Made by a program: the position numbers and the translations under genes
From: Sphingobium sp.
Lineage (GTDB): Bacteria > Pseudomonadota > Alphaproteobacteria > Sphingomonadales > Sphingomonadaceae
Length of the DNA: 64,000 nucleotides
NCBI GenBank assembly: GCA_003248935.1
Contig: QFQF01000001.1
Span: forward strand, 124,001-188,000
Reading direction: 5' to 3'
Part shown: piece after piece, positions 7,355-16,516 of the stretch
Layout: every line of letters starts with the position of its first letter
Numbering within the stretch: position 1 is the first letter of the stretch
The notes under the pieces: model-generated
Told to the model about the DNA's origin: nothing
Seen by the model: the letters and a program-made list of their open reading frames with translations, nothing else
Database searches by the model: none

Positions 7355-8992
7355 TCAGCCGTTCACGATCAGCACATCTACCACCGGTTTCTTGCCGGTC
7401 CAGCGTGTTGCGGTGCGGCGCACGGCCAGGCGCACGCGTTCGCGCAGCGCCTCGATCTCCCGCGATCCCTTCGCGACGGCCTCGCCCGCCTCCTCCGCCG
7501 CCTCGATCAGGAACGCCTCGCGATCTTCCTCGACAGGCACGCCCTGAAGGCGGATCGCCGGAGCGCCCGACAGGCCGCCACGCCGGTCAAGCGCCACAGC
7601 GACGCTGATCTGGCCATTGATGCTGATCTTCCGCCGTTCGTTCATCGTCGTCCCGTCCGCGGGCAGGATGACGTCCCCGTCCAGCACCAGCCGGCCGACA
7701 GTTTCCTGACCGATGCGTTCCGGCGCGCCCGGTGCCAAACGGATGAGATCGCCGTTGGACTGGACCACCGCACGGGGAATAGCTGCGGCAAGGCCAAGTC
7801 GCGCCTGTTCGGCCATATGGCGCATCTCGCCATGGACGGGCAGGAGGATATCGGGACGGATCCAGCGATACATCGCCTCCAGTTCCGGCCTACCGGGATG
7901 GCCCGAGACGTGCACCTCCGCCTGCCGGTCGGTCACCATCACGATGCCCTTGGCCGCCAGCGCGTTCTGGATGCGGCCGATGGCGATTTCGTTGCCGGGA
8001 ATCTGCTTGGAGGAGAAGATCACCATGTCGCCAGCCGAAAGCTTGATCGGATGGCTGTCGAAGGCGATGCGGGACAGTGCGGCGCGCGCCTCCCCCTGCC
8101 CGCCGGTTGCGACGATCATCACCTTGTCCGAAGGCAGGTCCATGGCCGCGTCCCAGTCGACCATCGGCGGAAAGTCCTTCAGATATCCCGCTGCCTTGGC
8201 TGTCGAGATGATCCGGTCCAGCGAGCGGCCCGCCACGCACAGCGTCCTGCCGGTGGCGGCCGCGACTTCACCCAGTGTCTGCACACGCGCCGCGTTCGAG
8301 GCGAAGGTGGTTACCAGCACCCGCGCCTTCGCGCCCGCCACGACCTCCATCAGCCCCTCGCGCACGGACGCTTCCGACCCGCTCGCTTCCGGATTGAACA
8401 CATTGGTGCTGTCGCAGACCAGCGCCAGCACGCCTTCGTCGCCGATGGCGGTGAGCTGTTCGGGCGTCGAGGGAACGCCCAGCAGTGGCCGCTCGTCGAG
8501 CTTCCAGTCGCCGGTATGGAATATCCGCCCGTGCGGGGTATCGATCAGCACGGCATTGCCTTCCGGAATCGAATGGGCAAGCGGCACGTAGCGAAAGCCG
8601 AACGGACCAAGCTGGAAGCTGCCTTCATTGTCGATGACGTTCAGCGTGACGTCGTTGGCGAGCCCTTCCTCCTCCAGCTTCAACCGGATCAGCCCCGCCG
8701 TGAACGGCGTGGCGTAGAGCGGGACGCCGAGATCCGCCGCCAGATATGGAATGGCGCCGATATGGTCCTCATGTCCGTGGGTGAGGACGATGCCGAGCAG
8801 GTCGTCGCGCCGCTCCTCGATAAATGAGAGGTCGGGCAGCACCAGTTCCACGCCCGGATAGGCGGGATCGGCGAAGGTGAGGCCCAGGTCGACCATCACC
8901 CATTTGCCCTGCGTGCCGTAGAGATTGACGTTCATGCCGATCTCTCCCGATCCGCCGAGGGCGAGGAAGAGCAGCTCATCTTTGGGGGTCAT
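7355..8992 (-). CDS. rnj: Ribonuclease J
   Basis: RNase J is a metallo-beta-lactamase/beta-CASP enzyme that acts as endoribonuclease and 5'-3' exoribonuclease in RNA processing and decay. The 545-residue length fits. Motif 2 is THGHEDHIG (His72, His74, Asp76, His77), which binds the two zinc ions. Further motifs are GDWKLDERP, the beta-CASP GGQGEARAAL stretch, and SGHPGRPELEAMYRWIRP with the last metal His. The C-terminal part after residue 440 is a short RNase J-type domain. The gene sits directly after coaX (1-base overlap: TGATG-like junction at 8992) and before DUF1467, an arrangement common in alphaproteobacteria. It is likely the distal part of the nuo-birA-coaX transcript. Identification is firm. 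Confidence 0.96.
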   Translation of the reverse strand: MTPKDELLFLALGGSGEIGMNVNLYGTQGKWVMVDLGLTFADPAYPGVELVLPDLSFIEERRDDLLGIVLTHGHEDHIGAIPYLAADLGVPLYATPFTAGLIRLKLEEEGLANDVTLNVIDNEGSFQLGPFGFRYVPLAHSIPEGNAVLIDTPHGRIFHTGDWKLDERPLLGVPSTPEQLTAIGDEGVLALVCDSTNVFNPEASGSEASVREGLMEVVAGAKARVLVTTFASNAARVQTLGEVAAATGRTLCVAGRSLDRIISTAKAAGYLKDFPPMVDWDAAMDLPSDKVMIVATGGQGEARAALSRIAFDSHPIKLSAGDMVIFSSKQIPGNEIAIGRIQNALAAKGIVMVTDRQAEVHVSGHPGRPELEAMYRWIRPDILLPVHGEMRHMAEQARLGLAAAIPRAVVQSNGDLIRLAPGAPERIGQETVGRLVLDGDVILPADGTTMNERRKISINGQISVAVALDRRGGLSGAPAIRLQGVPVEEDREAFLIEAAEEAGEAVAKGSREIEALRERVRLAVRRTATRWTGKKPVVDVLIVNG

Positions 8993-9771
8993 TATGCGTG
9001 TATGCTCCGTTCGTGGAGAAGCGCCAGGCCCGTAATGGTAAGGTCGGGCACGATGGCATCGAAAACTGTACTGTGGCTGTCGAAGAGGACGGCGAGCCCG
9101 CCCGTTGATACTACCCGCACGGGCCTGCCGATCTCTTCCCTCAGGCGGGCGACCATGCCTTCCATCATCGACACATAGCCCCAGAAGACACCGATCAGCA
9201 TCTGGTCCTCCGTCGTGCGTCCGATGACGGACCGCCCGGGCGGCGCGGTGATCGCAATCTTCGGCAATCGGGCCGCCGCGCTGACCAATGCATCGAGCGA
9301 GAGGTTGATCCCCGGCGCGATCACCCCGCCCTTGTAGGTTCCGTCACGGTCGACGACATCGAACGTCGTCGCCGTGCCGAAATCGATGACGATCAGGTCA
9401 CCGTCGTACAGATGGTGCGCAGCAATCACGTTGACAACCCGGTCCGCGCCTACGGTCGCGGGCTGCGCGACATCGAGGACAATGCCCCATTCGGCCGGCG
9501 GTTGACCCGCGACCTGCGGCTCCACATCGAAATATTTGGTCGCCAGCACCTGAAGGTTATGGAGCGCGCGCGGAACGACAGTGGCGATGATGACCGCCGT
9601 CACATCCTTCATGCCGTACCCCTCAAGGAGCAGCAACTGGCTCAGCCAGACGGCATATTCGTCGGCGGTCCGGCGCGGATCCGTGGCGATGCGCCAGCGC
9701 GCCTTGATGTCCCGGCCATCCACCAGCGCGAATACGACATTGGTGTTGCCGGCATCGACGGCGAGTAGCAT
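8992..9771 (-). CDS. coaX: Type III pantothenate kinase
   Basis: CoaX phosphorylates pantothenate, the first step of coenzyme A synthesis. This 259-residue protein has the ASKHA-fold nucleotide motif at the start (LLAVDAGNTNVVFAL, with Asp6). The pantothenate-site region GADRVVNVIAAHHLYDG and the second Asp motif IVIDFGTATTFDVVD follow, then GGVIAPGINLSLDAL. The length is normal for the type III family, which is not inhibited by CoA and needs a monovalent cation. It lies 45 bases after birA and overlaps rnj by 1 base. No other pantothenate kinase is seen in the window. Identification is firm. Confidence 0.96.
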   Translation of the reverse strand: MLLAVDAGNTNVVFALVDGRDIKARWRIATDPRRTADEYAVWLSQLLLLEGYGMKDVTAVIIATVVPRALHNLQVLATKYFDVEPQVAGQPPAEWGIVLDVAQPATVGADRVVNVIAAHHLYDGDLIVIDFGTATTFDVVDRDGTYKGGVIAPGINLSLDALVSAAARLPKIAITAPPGRSVIGRTTEDQMLIGVFWGYVSMMEGMVARLREEIGRPVRVVSTGGLAVLFDSHSTVFDAIVPDLTITGLALLHERSIHA

Positions 9772-9816
9772 CGCTATGGGATCCTTTGCGGCGGCCCGGG
9801 AACAGGCACGGAAGAA

Positions 9817-10524
9817 TCAGACCAGGAAGACGTCGCCGGCATGAATGACACGCGCGCCCCCGTTCGCCAAGTCGAGGATCATCGCGCCGTCCGTGTCGAG
9901 CGCGGAAAACCGGCCCTCGATCGTCTCACCGTCCGGCGCCGTAACGGTAAGCGGCGTGCCTTTCGGATGCGCGGCCGCAGTCCAGCCCGCGATGATCGGC
10001 GCGAGTCCATAGGTCCGCCAGATATGGAGCCGCTCGGCAAAACAACCCGCCAGCCGTCCCAGAACATCCCCGGCGCTCATGTGCGTGACGCCCAGCGCGT
10101 GCAGGCTGGTAACCACGCGCCCGTCAACCTCGGGGACCGTCAGGACGTTCATGCCGATACCGATGACCACAGCATTACCGGAGCGCTCGAGCAGCATGCC
10201 CGACAGCTTCCCCTGTCCCGCCATGATGTCATTGGGCCATTTGATGAAACTGCGTCCCGGCGCCAATGCCTCCACCGCATCCCAGGTCGCCAGAGCAGCG
10301 GCCAGCGCCAGCGACGGCGGGGGCGGATCGCCCGGCATCAGCCGCACGATGGTCGAGCAATGGAGATTGCCGGTCGGGCTTTCCCATGCGCGGCCCATTC
10401 GTCCGCGCCCGCCCGTCTGCCGTTCGGCACGGAGCCACAGCCCTTCCGCCGCGCCCTGCCCCGCCAACGCCAGCATGTCGGCGTTGGTTGAACCGGTTTC
10501 GGCGACTGTGCGGACCTCGATCAG
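9817..10524 (-). CDS. birA: Biotin--[acetyl-CoA-carboxylase] ligase
   Basis: The enzyme makes biotinyl-AMP and attaches biotin to the carrier protein of acetyl-CoA carboxylase. The family motifs are all there: ETGSTNADM near the N-terminus, RQTGGRGRMGRAW (the biotinyl-AMP loop), KWPNDI, and KLSGMLLE, with GIGMNV after them. There is no N-terminal helix-turn-helix, so it is a group I ligase without repressor function. The start is uncertain. The only in-frame ATG (10605) lies deep inside nuoN and would add 27 residues unlike the family. The fold begins right at a CTG (10524-10522) that overlaps the nuoN stop, and I use that. A non-ATG start with translational coupling is the likely explanation. 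It is cotranscribed with nuoN and coaX. Confidence 0.9.
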   Translation of the reverse strand: MIEVRTVAETGSTNADMLALAGQGAAEGLWLRAERQTGGRGRMGRAWESPTGNLHCSTIVRLMPGDPPPPSLALAAALATWDAVEALAPGRSFIKWPNDIMAGQGKLSGMLLERSGNAVVIGIGMNVLTVPEVDGRVVTSLHALGVTHMSAGDVLGRLAGCFAERLHIWRTYGLAPIIAGWTAAAHPKGTPLTVTAPDGETIEGRFSALDTDGAMILDLANGGARVIHAGDVFLV

Positions 10525-11957
10525 AACAGAGCGGCTGCGGCGGCCGCCGAAGCGGAGTCGAGCAGCGGGTTGAGCAGGTAGCCCAGGACGATCACCGCCG
10601 CGCACGCGGTCATGATGACATTCTCGACCACGCTGCCGCCGCGCGCATATTCGGCCGCAGGCTCATCGAAGTACATCGTCTTGACGATCTTCAGATAATA
10701 GAAGGCGCCAATCACCGAACAGACGATACCAACCACGGCAAGGCCGGTGAGCCCGGCCGCAACCGCCGCGTCAAACACCAGGAACTTCGCCCAGAAGCCG
10801 AAGAGCGGCGGAATGCCCGCGAGGCTGAACATGAAGATCGCGAAGGCCGCGGCCAGTCCCTTGCGGCTCTGCGACAGGCCGGACAGGCTGGAGATCGTCT
10901 CCACCGGATTGCCGTCTGCGTCGCGCATCTGCAACACGCAGACGAAGCTGCCGACCGTCATCACGACATAGATCGCCATGTAGCTCATCGTCCCCGCAAC
11001 ACCGGCGGGCGTACCGGCGGCAAGGCCGATCAGCGCGAAGCCGACATTGTTGATCGAGGAATAAGCGAGCAGACGCTTGATGTTCGTCTGGCCGATCGCC
11101 GCCACCGCACCGAGCAGGATGGAGGCAAGCGCGACGAAGATCACGATCTGCTGCCATGCCATTCCGGCGGGCCCCATCGCCTCGATCGCGACGCGGATGG
11201 TGAGGCCCATCGCCGCCACCTTCGGCGCACTGGCGAAGAAGCCGGTCACCGGGGTCGGCGATCCCTCATAGACGTCCGGCGTCCACATGTGGAACGGCAC
11301 GGCGCTGATCTTGAACGCGAGACCGGCAAGCACGAAGACCATGCCGAACAGTTCGCCATTGGACACGCCGTCCGACAGCGCGGCGGCAATGCCGGAGAAG
11401 CCGGTGGTACCCGAGAAGCCATAGAGCAGCGCGATGCCGTAGAGCAGAATGCCGCTCGCGAGGCTGCCCAGAACGAAATATTTGAGGCCCGCTTCGGAAG
11501 AGCGCTCGTCCTGCCGCATGAAGCTTGCCAGCACATAGGAGGCAAGGCTGTTCATCTCCAGACCAATGTACAGCGTCAGCAGGTCGGCAGACGAAACCAT
11601 CATGCCCATGCCGACGCAGGCGAACAACACCAGCACCGGATATTCGGCGCGCAGCGTTCCACCGTGCGCGAAGAAACGCGGGGCGATCAGGATCGACGCG
11701 GCAGCCGCGCCGTAGATCAGCACCTTTGCGAAGCCCGCGAAGGCGTCGGCGTGATAGAGGCCGCCAAAAGCCATGCCGCCATGGGTCGGCAGGCCGGTCA
11801 GTGACAGGCCAGCCGCGATGAGCGCGCCCACGGCGGCCCAGGACACCGCGCGCGACGCGCCGTCCCCTGCATAGGCCGCGACCAGCATCAGCACCAGACC
11901 ACCAGCCGTGAGGATCAACTCCGGCAGGGTCATCAACAGGGAAGCAGTTTCAACCAT
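10521..11957 (-). CDS. nuoN: NADH-quinone oxidoreductase subunit N
   Basis: NuoN is one of the three antiporter-like membrane subunits of complex I that move protons. The 478-residue length and about 14 hydrophobic spans fit. Family markers are GLEMNSLASYVL (the TM5 Glu), FKISAVPFHMWTPDVYEG (the TM7/8 region with the key Lys), and KRLLAYSSINNVGFALIG. It ends the nuo genes proper: the start shares one base with the nuoM stop, and the stop overlaps the likely start of birA. It acts in the inner membrane as part of the proton-pumping arm with NuoL and NuoM. Confidence 0.96.
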   Translation of the reverse strand: MVETASLLMTLPELILTAGGLVLMLVAAYAGDGASRAVSWAAVGALIAAGLSLTGLPTHGGMAFGGLYHADAFAGFAKVLIYGAAAASILIAPRFFAHGGTLRAEYPVLVLFACVGMGMMVSSADLLTLYIGLEMNSLASYVLASFMRQDERSSEAGLKYFVLGSLASGILLYGIALLYGFSGTTGFSGIAAALSDGVSNGELFGMVFVLAGLAFKISAVPFHMWTPDVYEGSPTPVTGFFASAPKVAAMGLTIRVAIEAMGPAGMAWQQIVIFVALASILLGAVAAIGQTNIKRLLAYSSINNVGFALIGLAAGTPAGVAGTMSYMAIYVVMTVGSFVCVLQMRDADGNPVETISSLSGLSQSRKGLAAAFAIFMFSLAGIPPLFGFWAKFLVFDAAVAAGLTGLAVVGIVCSVIGAFYYLKIVKTMYFDEPAAEYARGGSVVENVIMTACAAVIVLGYLLNPLLDSASAAAAAALF

Positions 11958-13507
11958 CAGTGCGCCTCCCCGTGCGCGGCAATGTCTTCATGATGCTCGG
12001 CGGCCGCGGGCGGCGCACCGATCTTGATTTTGGCATCCCCCTCCGGCGCGGAGCGGGCAAGGCGGGCCTCCAGCGACTGGATGTCGGCGCGCATCGGCGC
12101 GAGGAAGCTTTCGGGATAGACACCCATCCACAGCACGGCGGCGGCGATCGGAGCCAGCAGCCACATCTCGCGGGCCGAAACATCCGGCATCGCGGCCGCG
12201 TCGGCGTTCACCTGATCGCCGTAGCAGACCCGGCGATAGAGATAGAGCATGTAGGCGGCGCCCAGGATGATCCCGGTCGTACCGATCAGCGCGACCCAGC
12301 TCGACACCTGATACACGCCCATCAGCGCGAGGAACTCGCCGACGAAATTGCTCGTGCCCGGCAGACCGACGGAGGCCATGGTGAACAGCAGGAACAGGGT
12401 CGCATATTTCGGCATGTTGATCGCCAGACCGCCGTAACGCGTGATCTCGCGGGTATGCAGGCGGTCGTAGATGACGCCGACGCAAAGGAACAGCGCGCCC
12501 GAGACAAGCCCGTGGCCCAGCATCACCATCATCGCCCCCTCGATACCCGCCTGGTTGAAGGCGAACAGGCCGATGGTGACGATCGCCATGTGCGCGACCG
12601 AGGAATAGGCGATCAGCTTCTTCATGTCGTTCTGCACCAGCGCGACGAGGCTGGTATAGACGACCGCGACCATCGAGAGGCCCCAGACCAGCGGCGCCAG
12701 CTGTGCCGAGGCTTCCGGGAACATCGGCAGCGAGAAGCGGATGAAGCCGTAACCGCCCATCTTCAGCAGCACGCCCGCCAGGATCACGGACCCCGCCGTC
12801 GGCGCCTGAACGTGCGCGTCGGGCAGCCAGGTGTGGACCGGCCACATTGGCATCTTGACCGCGAAGCTGGCGAAGAAGGCGAGCCACAGCCAGGTCTGTA
12901 CATGTGGGTCGAAATCATAGGTCATCAGCACCGGAATGCTGGTCGTGCCTGCCTCATGCACCATCCACATCATCGCGATCAGCATCACGACGGAGCCGAG
13001 CAGCGTGTAGAGGAAGAACTTGTAGCTGGCATAAATGCGATCGGCGCCGCCCCAGATGCCGATGATCAGGTACATCGGGATCAGCCCGGCCTCGAACATC
13101 ACGTAGAACAGATACAGATCCTGCGCGGTGAACACGCCGAGCATCAGCACTTCGGTGAACAGGAAGGCCGCCATATACTCGCCGACGCGCTTTTCGATCG
13201 CCAGCCAGCTCGCGCCGATACAAATCGGCATCAGGAAAACCGTGAGGACGATCAGCAGCAGCGCGATACCGTCGATGCCCAGCGCCCAGGCGAAACGGCC
13301 GAACAGCGGCGCATATTCGGTGAACTGCCACTGCGGCGCGCTGCCCGACTGATCGAAATTCGCCCACAGGACGATGCCGAGCGCCAGATCGACCAGCGTC
13401 GCGACCAGCGCGATCATTCGCGCGGTCCTGTCGTTGACGAACAGGCACGCGATGGCCCCCGCCATCGGCACCGCGAGCATCAGGGAAAGGATTGGAAAGC
13501 CGCCCAT
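11957..13507 (-). CDS. nuoM: NADH-quinone oxidoreductase subunit M
   Basis: NuoM is an antiporter-like proton-translocating subunit in the membrane arm of complex I. The 516 residues contain about 14 spans. Markers are MFEAGLIPMYLIIGIWGG (conserved Glu in TM5), FASFAVKMPMWPVHTWLPDAHVQAPT (conserved Lys in TM7 and the WLPDAH motif), and KLIAYSSVAHM. The C-terminus has a His/Ala-rich tail (PPAAAEHHEDIAAHGEAH) after the last span, which would lie on the cytosolic or periplasmic surface. Start and stop each share a single base with nuoL and nuoN, so the three are tightly coupled. Identification is firm. Confidence 0.96.
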   Translation of the reverse strand: MGGFPILSLMLAVPMAGAIACLFVNDRTARMIALVATLVDLALGIVLWANFDQSGSAPQWQFTEYAPLFGRFAWALGIDGIALLLIVLTVFLMPICIGASWLAIEKRVGEYMAAFLFTEVLMLGVFTAQDLYLFYVMFEAGLIPMYLIIGIWGGADRIYASYKFFLYTLLGSVVMLIAMMWMVHEAGTTSIPVLMTYDFDPHVQTWLWLAFFASFAVKMPMWPVHTWLPDAHVQAPTAGSVILAGVLLKMGGYGFIRFSLPMFPEASAQLAPLVWGLSMVAVVYTSLVALVQNDMKKLIAYSSVAHMAIVTIGLFAFNQAGIEGAMMVMLGHGLVSGALFLCVGVIYDRLHTREITRYGGLAINMPKYATLFLLFTMASVGLPGTSNFVGEFLALMGVYQVSSWVALIGTTGIILGAAYMLYLYRRVCYGDQVNADAAAMPDVSAREMWLLAPIAAAVLWMGVYPESFLAPMRADIQSLEARLARSAPEGDAKIKIGAPPAAAEHHEDIAAHGEAH

Positions 13508-15561
13508 TATCGTACGATCACCCAGGTTGCGGCCGCAGCGAGGCCAATGAGCATCACCAGCGCGTATGTGTAGAGATAGCCCGACTGGATCCGCCGCGTG
13601 ACCTTCCCGCCCTCGACGACGAGCGCGGAGAGTCCGTTGGGACCGAACCGGTCGATGAAGCCGACGTCACCGAACTTCCAGAAGAAGCGGCCGACGGCGA
13701 AGGCAGGCTTGACGAAAAGCACGTTGTAGAGCTCGTCGAAATACCATTTGTTGAGCAGGAAGTCGTAGAGCACCCGGAATTCGGCCACGAACTTCGCCGG
13801 CCAGTCGGTGTTCCTGATGTAGCTCAGCCAGGCGATCAGCAGGCCGGTCAGCATCACCGCGAACGGCGCGAACTTGACCCAGGTCGGCACTTCATGGGCC
13901 GCATGCATCAGGTGGCTGTCAAACGCCAGGGCGCCCTTCCAGAACTCCACGCCGCCTTCCGGTCCGATAAACTGGTCGTGGAAGACGAAGCCGGCGAATA
14001 CCGCGCCGAGGCTCAGCACCAGCAGCGGGATCAGCATGACCCACGGGCTCTCATGCGGGTGATATCCGCCGGTGCCGGTGGCCGGCGCATGATGGCCGTG
14101 ATCGTCATGGCCATGCCCCGCATGCGCGTGGTCGTCGTGATGATCGTCATGCCCATGCGCATCATGCAACGCGTGCTGGATATGCTCGGACGCGGCCCAG
14201 CGCGGCTTGCCGAAGAAGGTGAGGAACACCAGACGCCAGCTGTAGAAGCTGGTCAGCAGGGCCGCGAACACGCCGACGAAGAACGCGCCGGTGCCTGCTC
14301 CGCCAGCGGCATAGGCCGCCTCCAGGATGCCGTCCTTCGAATAGAAACCAGCGAAACCGATACCTGCAAGAGGAATGCCGACGCCGGTGATGGCGAGCGT
14401 GCCCGCCGTCATCGCCCAGAAGGTGATCGGGATCTCCTTCCGCAGGGCGCCGTAATAGCGCATGTCCTGTTCGTGGTGCATCGCATGGATCACGGAGCCC
14501 GCGCCCAGGAACAGCAGCGCCTTGAAGAAGGCATGGGTGAACAGGTGGAACATCGCCGCGCCATAGGCGCCGACGCCCGCCGCGAAGAACATGTAGCCCA
14601 GCTGCGAACAGGTCGAATAAGCGATCACGCGCTTGATGTCGTTCTGCACTGTACCGACGGTCGCCGCGAACAGGCAGGTCGCCGCACCGACATAGGTCAC
14701 GACGGTGAGCGCGGCCTGCGACGTTTCGAACATCGGCGACAGGCGGCAGACCATGAAGACGCCGGCGGTGACCATCGTCGCCGCGTGGATCAGCGCCGAC
14801 ACCGGAGTCGGGCCCTCCATCGCATCCGGCAGCCAGGTATGGAGGCCAAGCTGCGCCGACTTGCCCATGGCACCGACGAACAGCAGCAGGCACAGCACCG
14901 TCATCGTGTCGAAGCGATGGCCGAGGAAACCGATGGTGGAACCCGCCATTGCAGGCGCGGCGGCAAGGATATCCGGGATCGAGATGGTACCGAACACCAG
15001 ATAGGTGCCGAAGATACCCATCATGAAGCCAAGGTCACCGACGCGGTTGACGACGAACGCCTTGATCGCGGCGGCGTTTGCGCTCGGCTTGCGGAACCAG
15101 AAACCGATCAGCAGATAGGAAGCGAGACCGACGCCTTCCCAGCCGAAGAACATCTGAAGCAGGTTGTTCGCCGTCACCAGCATCAGCATGGCGAAGGTGA
15201 AGAGCGACAGATAGGCGAAAAAGCGCGGCTGATCCGGCTCCTCGTCCATATAGCCCCAGCTGTAGAGGTGGACGAGCGCCGAAACCGTGGTGATCACGAC
15301 CAGCATCACCGCCGTCATCGTGTCGACCCGCAGCGCCCACTGGGCGTCGAACGTACCCGACTGGATCCAGGTGAAGACCGGCTGGACATAGGGTTCGGCA
15401 TGGCCGGTGACGAAGGCGAGGAAGATCGGCCAGCTCATCGCGCAGGACGCGAACAGCGCGCCCGTGGTGAGAATCTTGGCCGGAAGCTTGCCCAGCGCCT
15501 TGTTGCCGAGCCCGGCAATGGCGGCTGCTAGGAGCGGAAGAAGGACGATATACGCAATCAT
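13507..15561 (-). CDS. nuoL: NADH-quinone oxidoreductase subunit L
   Basis: NuoL is the outermost antiporter-like subunit of complex I, with a long lateral helix after the core. The 684 residues include GWEGVGLASYLLIGFW (TM5 Glu), GAMGKSAQLGLHTWLPDAMEGPTPVSALIHAATMVTAG (split here by description: TM7 Lys and the WLPDAMEGPTPVSA motif), and KRVIAYSTCSQLGYMF. Between about residues 457 and 504, in the loop before PHESPWVM, lies a block with well over ten His together with many Asp. Such a block could bind metal; its length is unusual to my eye. The gene lies 10 bases after nuoK and shares one base with nuoM. Confidence 0.96.
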   Translation of the reverse strand: MIAYIVLLPLLAAAIAGLGNKALGKLPAKILTTGALFASCAMSWPIFLAFVTGHAEPYVQPVFTWIQSGTFDAQWALRVDTMTAVMLVVITTVSALVHLYSWGYMDEEPDQPRFFAYLSLFTFAMLMLVTANNLLQMFFGWEGVGLASYLLIGFWFRKPSANAAAIKAFVVNRVGDLGFMMGIFGTYLVFGTISIPDILAAAPAMAGSTIGFLGHRFDTMTVLCLLLFVGAMGKSAQLGLHTWLPDAMEGPTPVSALIHAATMVTAGVFMVCRLSPMFETSQAALTVVTYVGAATCLFAATVGTVQNDIKRVIAYSTCSQLGYMFFAAGVGAYGAAMFHLFTHAFFKALLFLGAGSVIHAMHHEQDMRYYGALRKEIPITFWAMTAGTLAITGVGIPLAGIGFAGFYSKDGILEAAYAAGGAGTGAFFVGVFAALLTSFYSWRLVFLTFFGKPRWAASEHIQHALHDAHGHDDHHDDHAHAGHGHDDHGHHAPATGTGGYHPHESPWVMLIPLLVLSLGAVFAGFVFHDQFIGPEGGVEFWKGALAFDSHLMHAAHEVPTWVKFAPFAVMLTGLLIAWLSYIRNTDWPAKFVAEFRVLYDFLLNKWYFDELYNVLFVKPAFAVGRFFWKFGDVGFIDRFGPNGLSALVVEGGKVTRRIQSGYLYTYALVMLIGLAAAATWVIVR

Positions 15562-15571
15562 GTCTCTCGGC

Positions 15572-15877
15572 TCAGCCCTTCATCCGGTTGACGTCGTCGA
15601 CGGCGATCGTGCCGCGGCCGCGGAAGTAGATGACGAGGATCGCAAGGCCGATCGCCGCCTCGCCCGCCGCGACGGTGAGGACGAACATCGCGAACACCTG
15701 TCCGACCAGATCGCCCAGGAAGGCGCTGAACGCGACGAGGTTGATGTTCACGCTGAGCAGGATCAGCTCGATGGCCATCAGGATGATGATGACGTTCTTG
15801 CGATTGATGAAGATGCCCAGAACGCCCATCACGAAGAGGATGGCGCTGACCACCAGATAATGCTGAAGGCCGATCAC
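15572..15877 (-). CDS. nuoK: NADH-quinone oxidoreductase subunit K
   Basis: NuoK is a three-span membrane subunit of complex I that carries two conserved Glu residues of the central proton path. The 101-residue protein reads IGLQHYLVVSAILFVMGVLG at the start, then NVIIILMAIELILLSVNIN (with the first conserved Glu) and FVLTVAAGEAAIGLAILVIY (with the second). The start is a GTG at 15877-15875 whose bases overlap the nuoJ stop (GTGA). No ATG is near, and the family N-terminus begins here, so GTG is the natural choice. It is 10 bases upstream of nuoL. Confidence 0.95.
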   Translation of the reverse strand: MIGLQHYLVVSAILFVMGVLGIFINRKNVIIILMAIELILLSVNINLVAFSAFLGDLVGQVFAMFVLTVAAGEAAIGLAILVIYFRGRGTIAVDDVNRMKG

Positions 15878-16485
15878 AGCTCCACCCCCTGCCCCACGGG
15901 CTGGTTGACGTTGCGCACCGCGTCTTCCGGACGGCGCCGGTTCTGCCGCGCGATATTCTGGCCGCGCACCCCGCCCCGCGCCCGGTGCGTCAGGACGATC
16001 GCGCCGATCATGGCGACCAGCAGGATGATGCCCGCCGCCTCGAACAGGAAGATGTAGCGGCCATAGAGCAGTTCGCCGATCGCCTTGATGTTCGGCGTGT
16101 CGGCCGCGGCCGGCGCGACGCGCTGGGCGAACTGGATCGGACCCGCCTGCCAGATGCCGACGCCCATCACGATCTCCAGCAGCAGGATGACCGCTATGAG
16201 TACGCCGAACGGCAGATACTGGACGAAACCGGCGCGCAGTTCGGCGAAGTCGATGTCGAGCATCATGACGACGAACAGGAACAGCACGGCGACGGCGCCG
16301 ACGTAGACGATCACCAGCAGCATCGCGATGAACTCCGCGCCCAGCAGCACCATGAGCCCTGCCGCATTGAAGAATGCGAGGATCAGCCACAGCACGGAGT
16401 GGACGGGATTGCGCGAGAAGATCGTCATCGCGCCGCTCGCGATGACCACGCAAGCGAAGAGATAGAAGGCGAAGACGTGAATCAC
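15874..16485 (-). CDS. nuoJ: NADH-quinone oxidoreductase subunit J
   Basis: NuoJ is a membrane subunit of complex I at the junction near the quinone site; its TM3 forms a pi-bulge in known structures. The 203 residues contain five spans. Markers are NPVHSVLWLILAFFNAAGLMVLLGAEFIAM split over TM2-TM3, and VYVGAVAVLFLFVVMMLDI, the highly conserved TM3 segment. The C-terminus beyond TM5 (about residues 165-203) is Arg-rich and hydrophilic. It overlaps nuoK by 4 bases and lies 31 bases after nuoI. Confidence 0.95.
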   Translation of the reverse strand: MIHVFAFYLFACVVIASGAMTIFSRNPVHSVLWLILAFFNAAGLMVLLGAEFIAMLLVIVYVGAVAVLFLFVVMMLDIDFAELRAGFVQYLPFGVLIAVILLLEIVMGVGIWQAGPIQFAQRVAPAAADTPNIKAIGELLYGRYIFLFEAAGIILLVAMIGAIVLTHRARGGVRGQNIARQNRRRPEDAVRNVNQPVGQGVEL

Positions 16486-16516
16486 AGTTAACTATCCCCC
16501 TCGGACGGGTGGCGGC

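Noticed and set aside
13492..15531. A 679-residue open frame opposite nuoL
   Set aside because: It is an Arg/Asp/His-rich antisense shadow produced by high GC at codon position 3; nuoL is certain.
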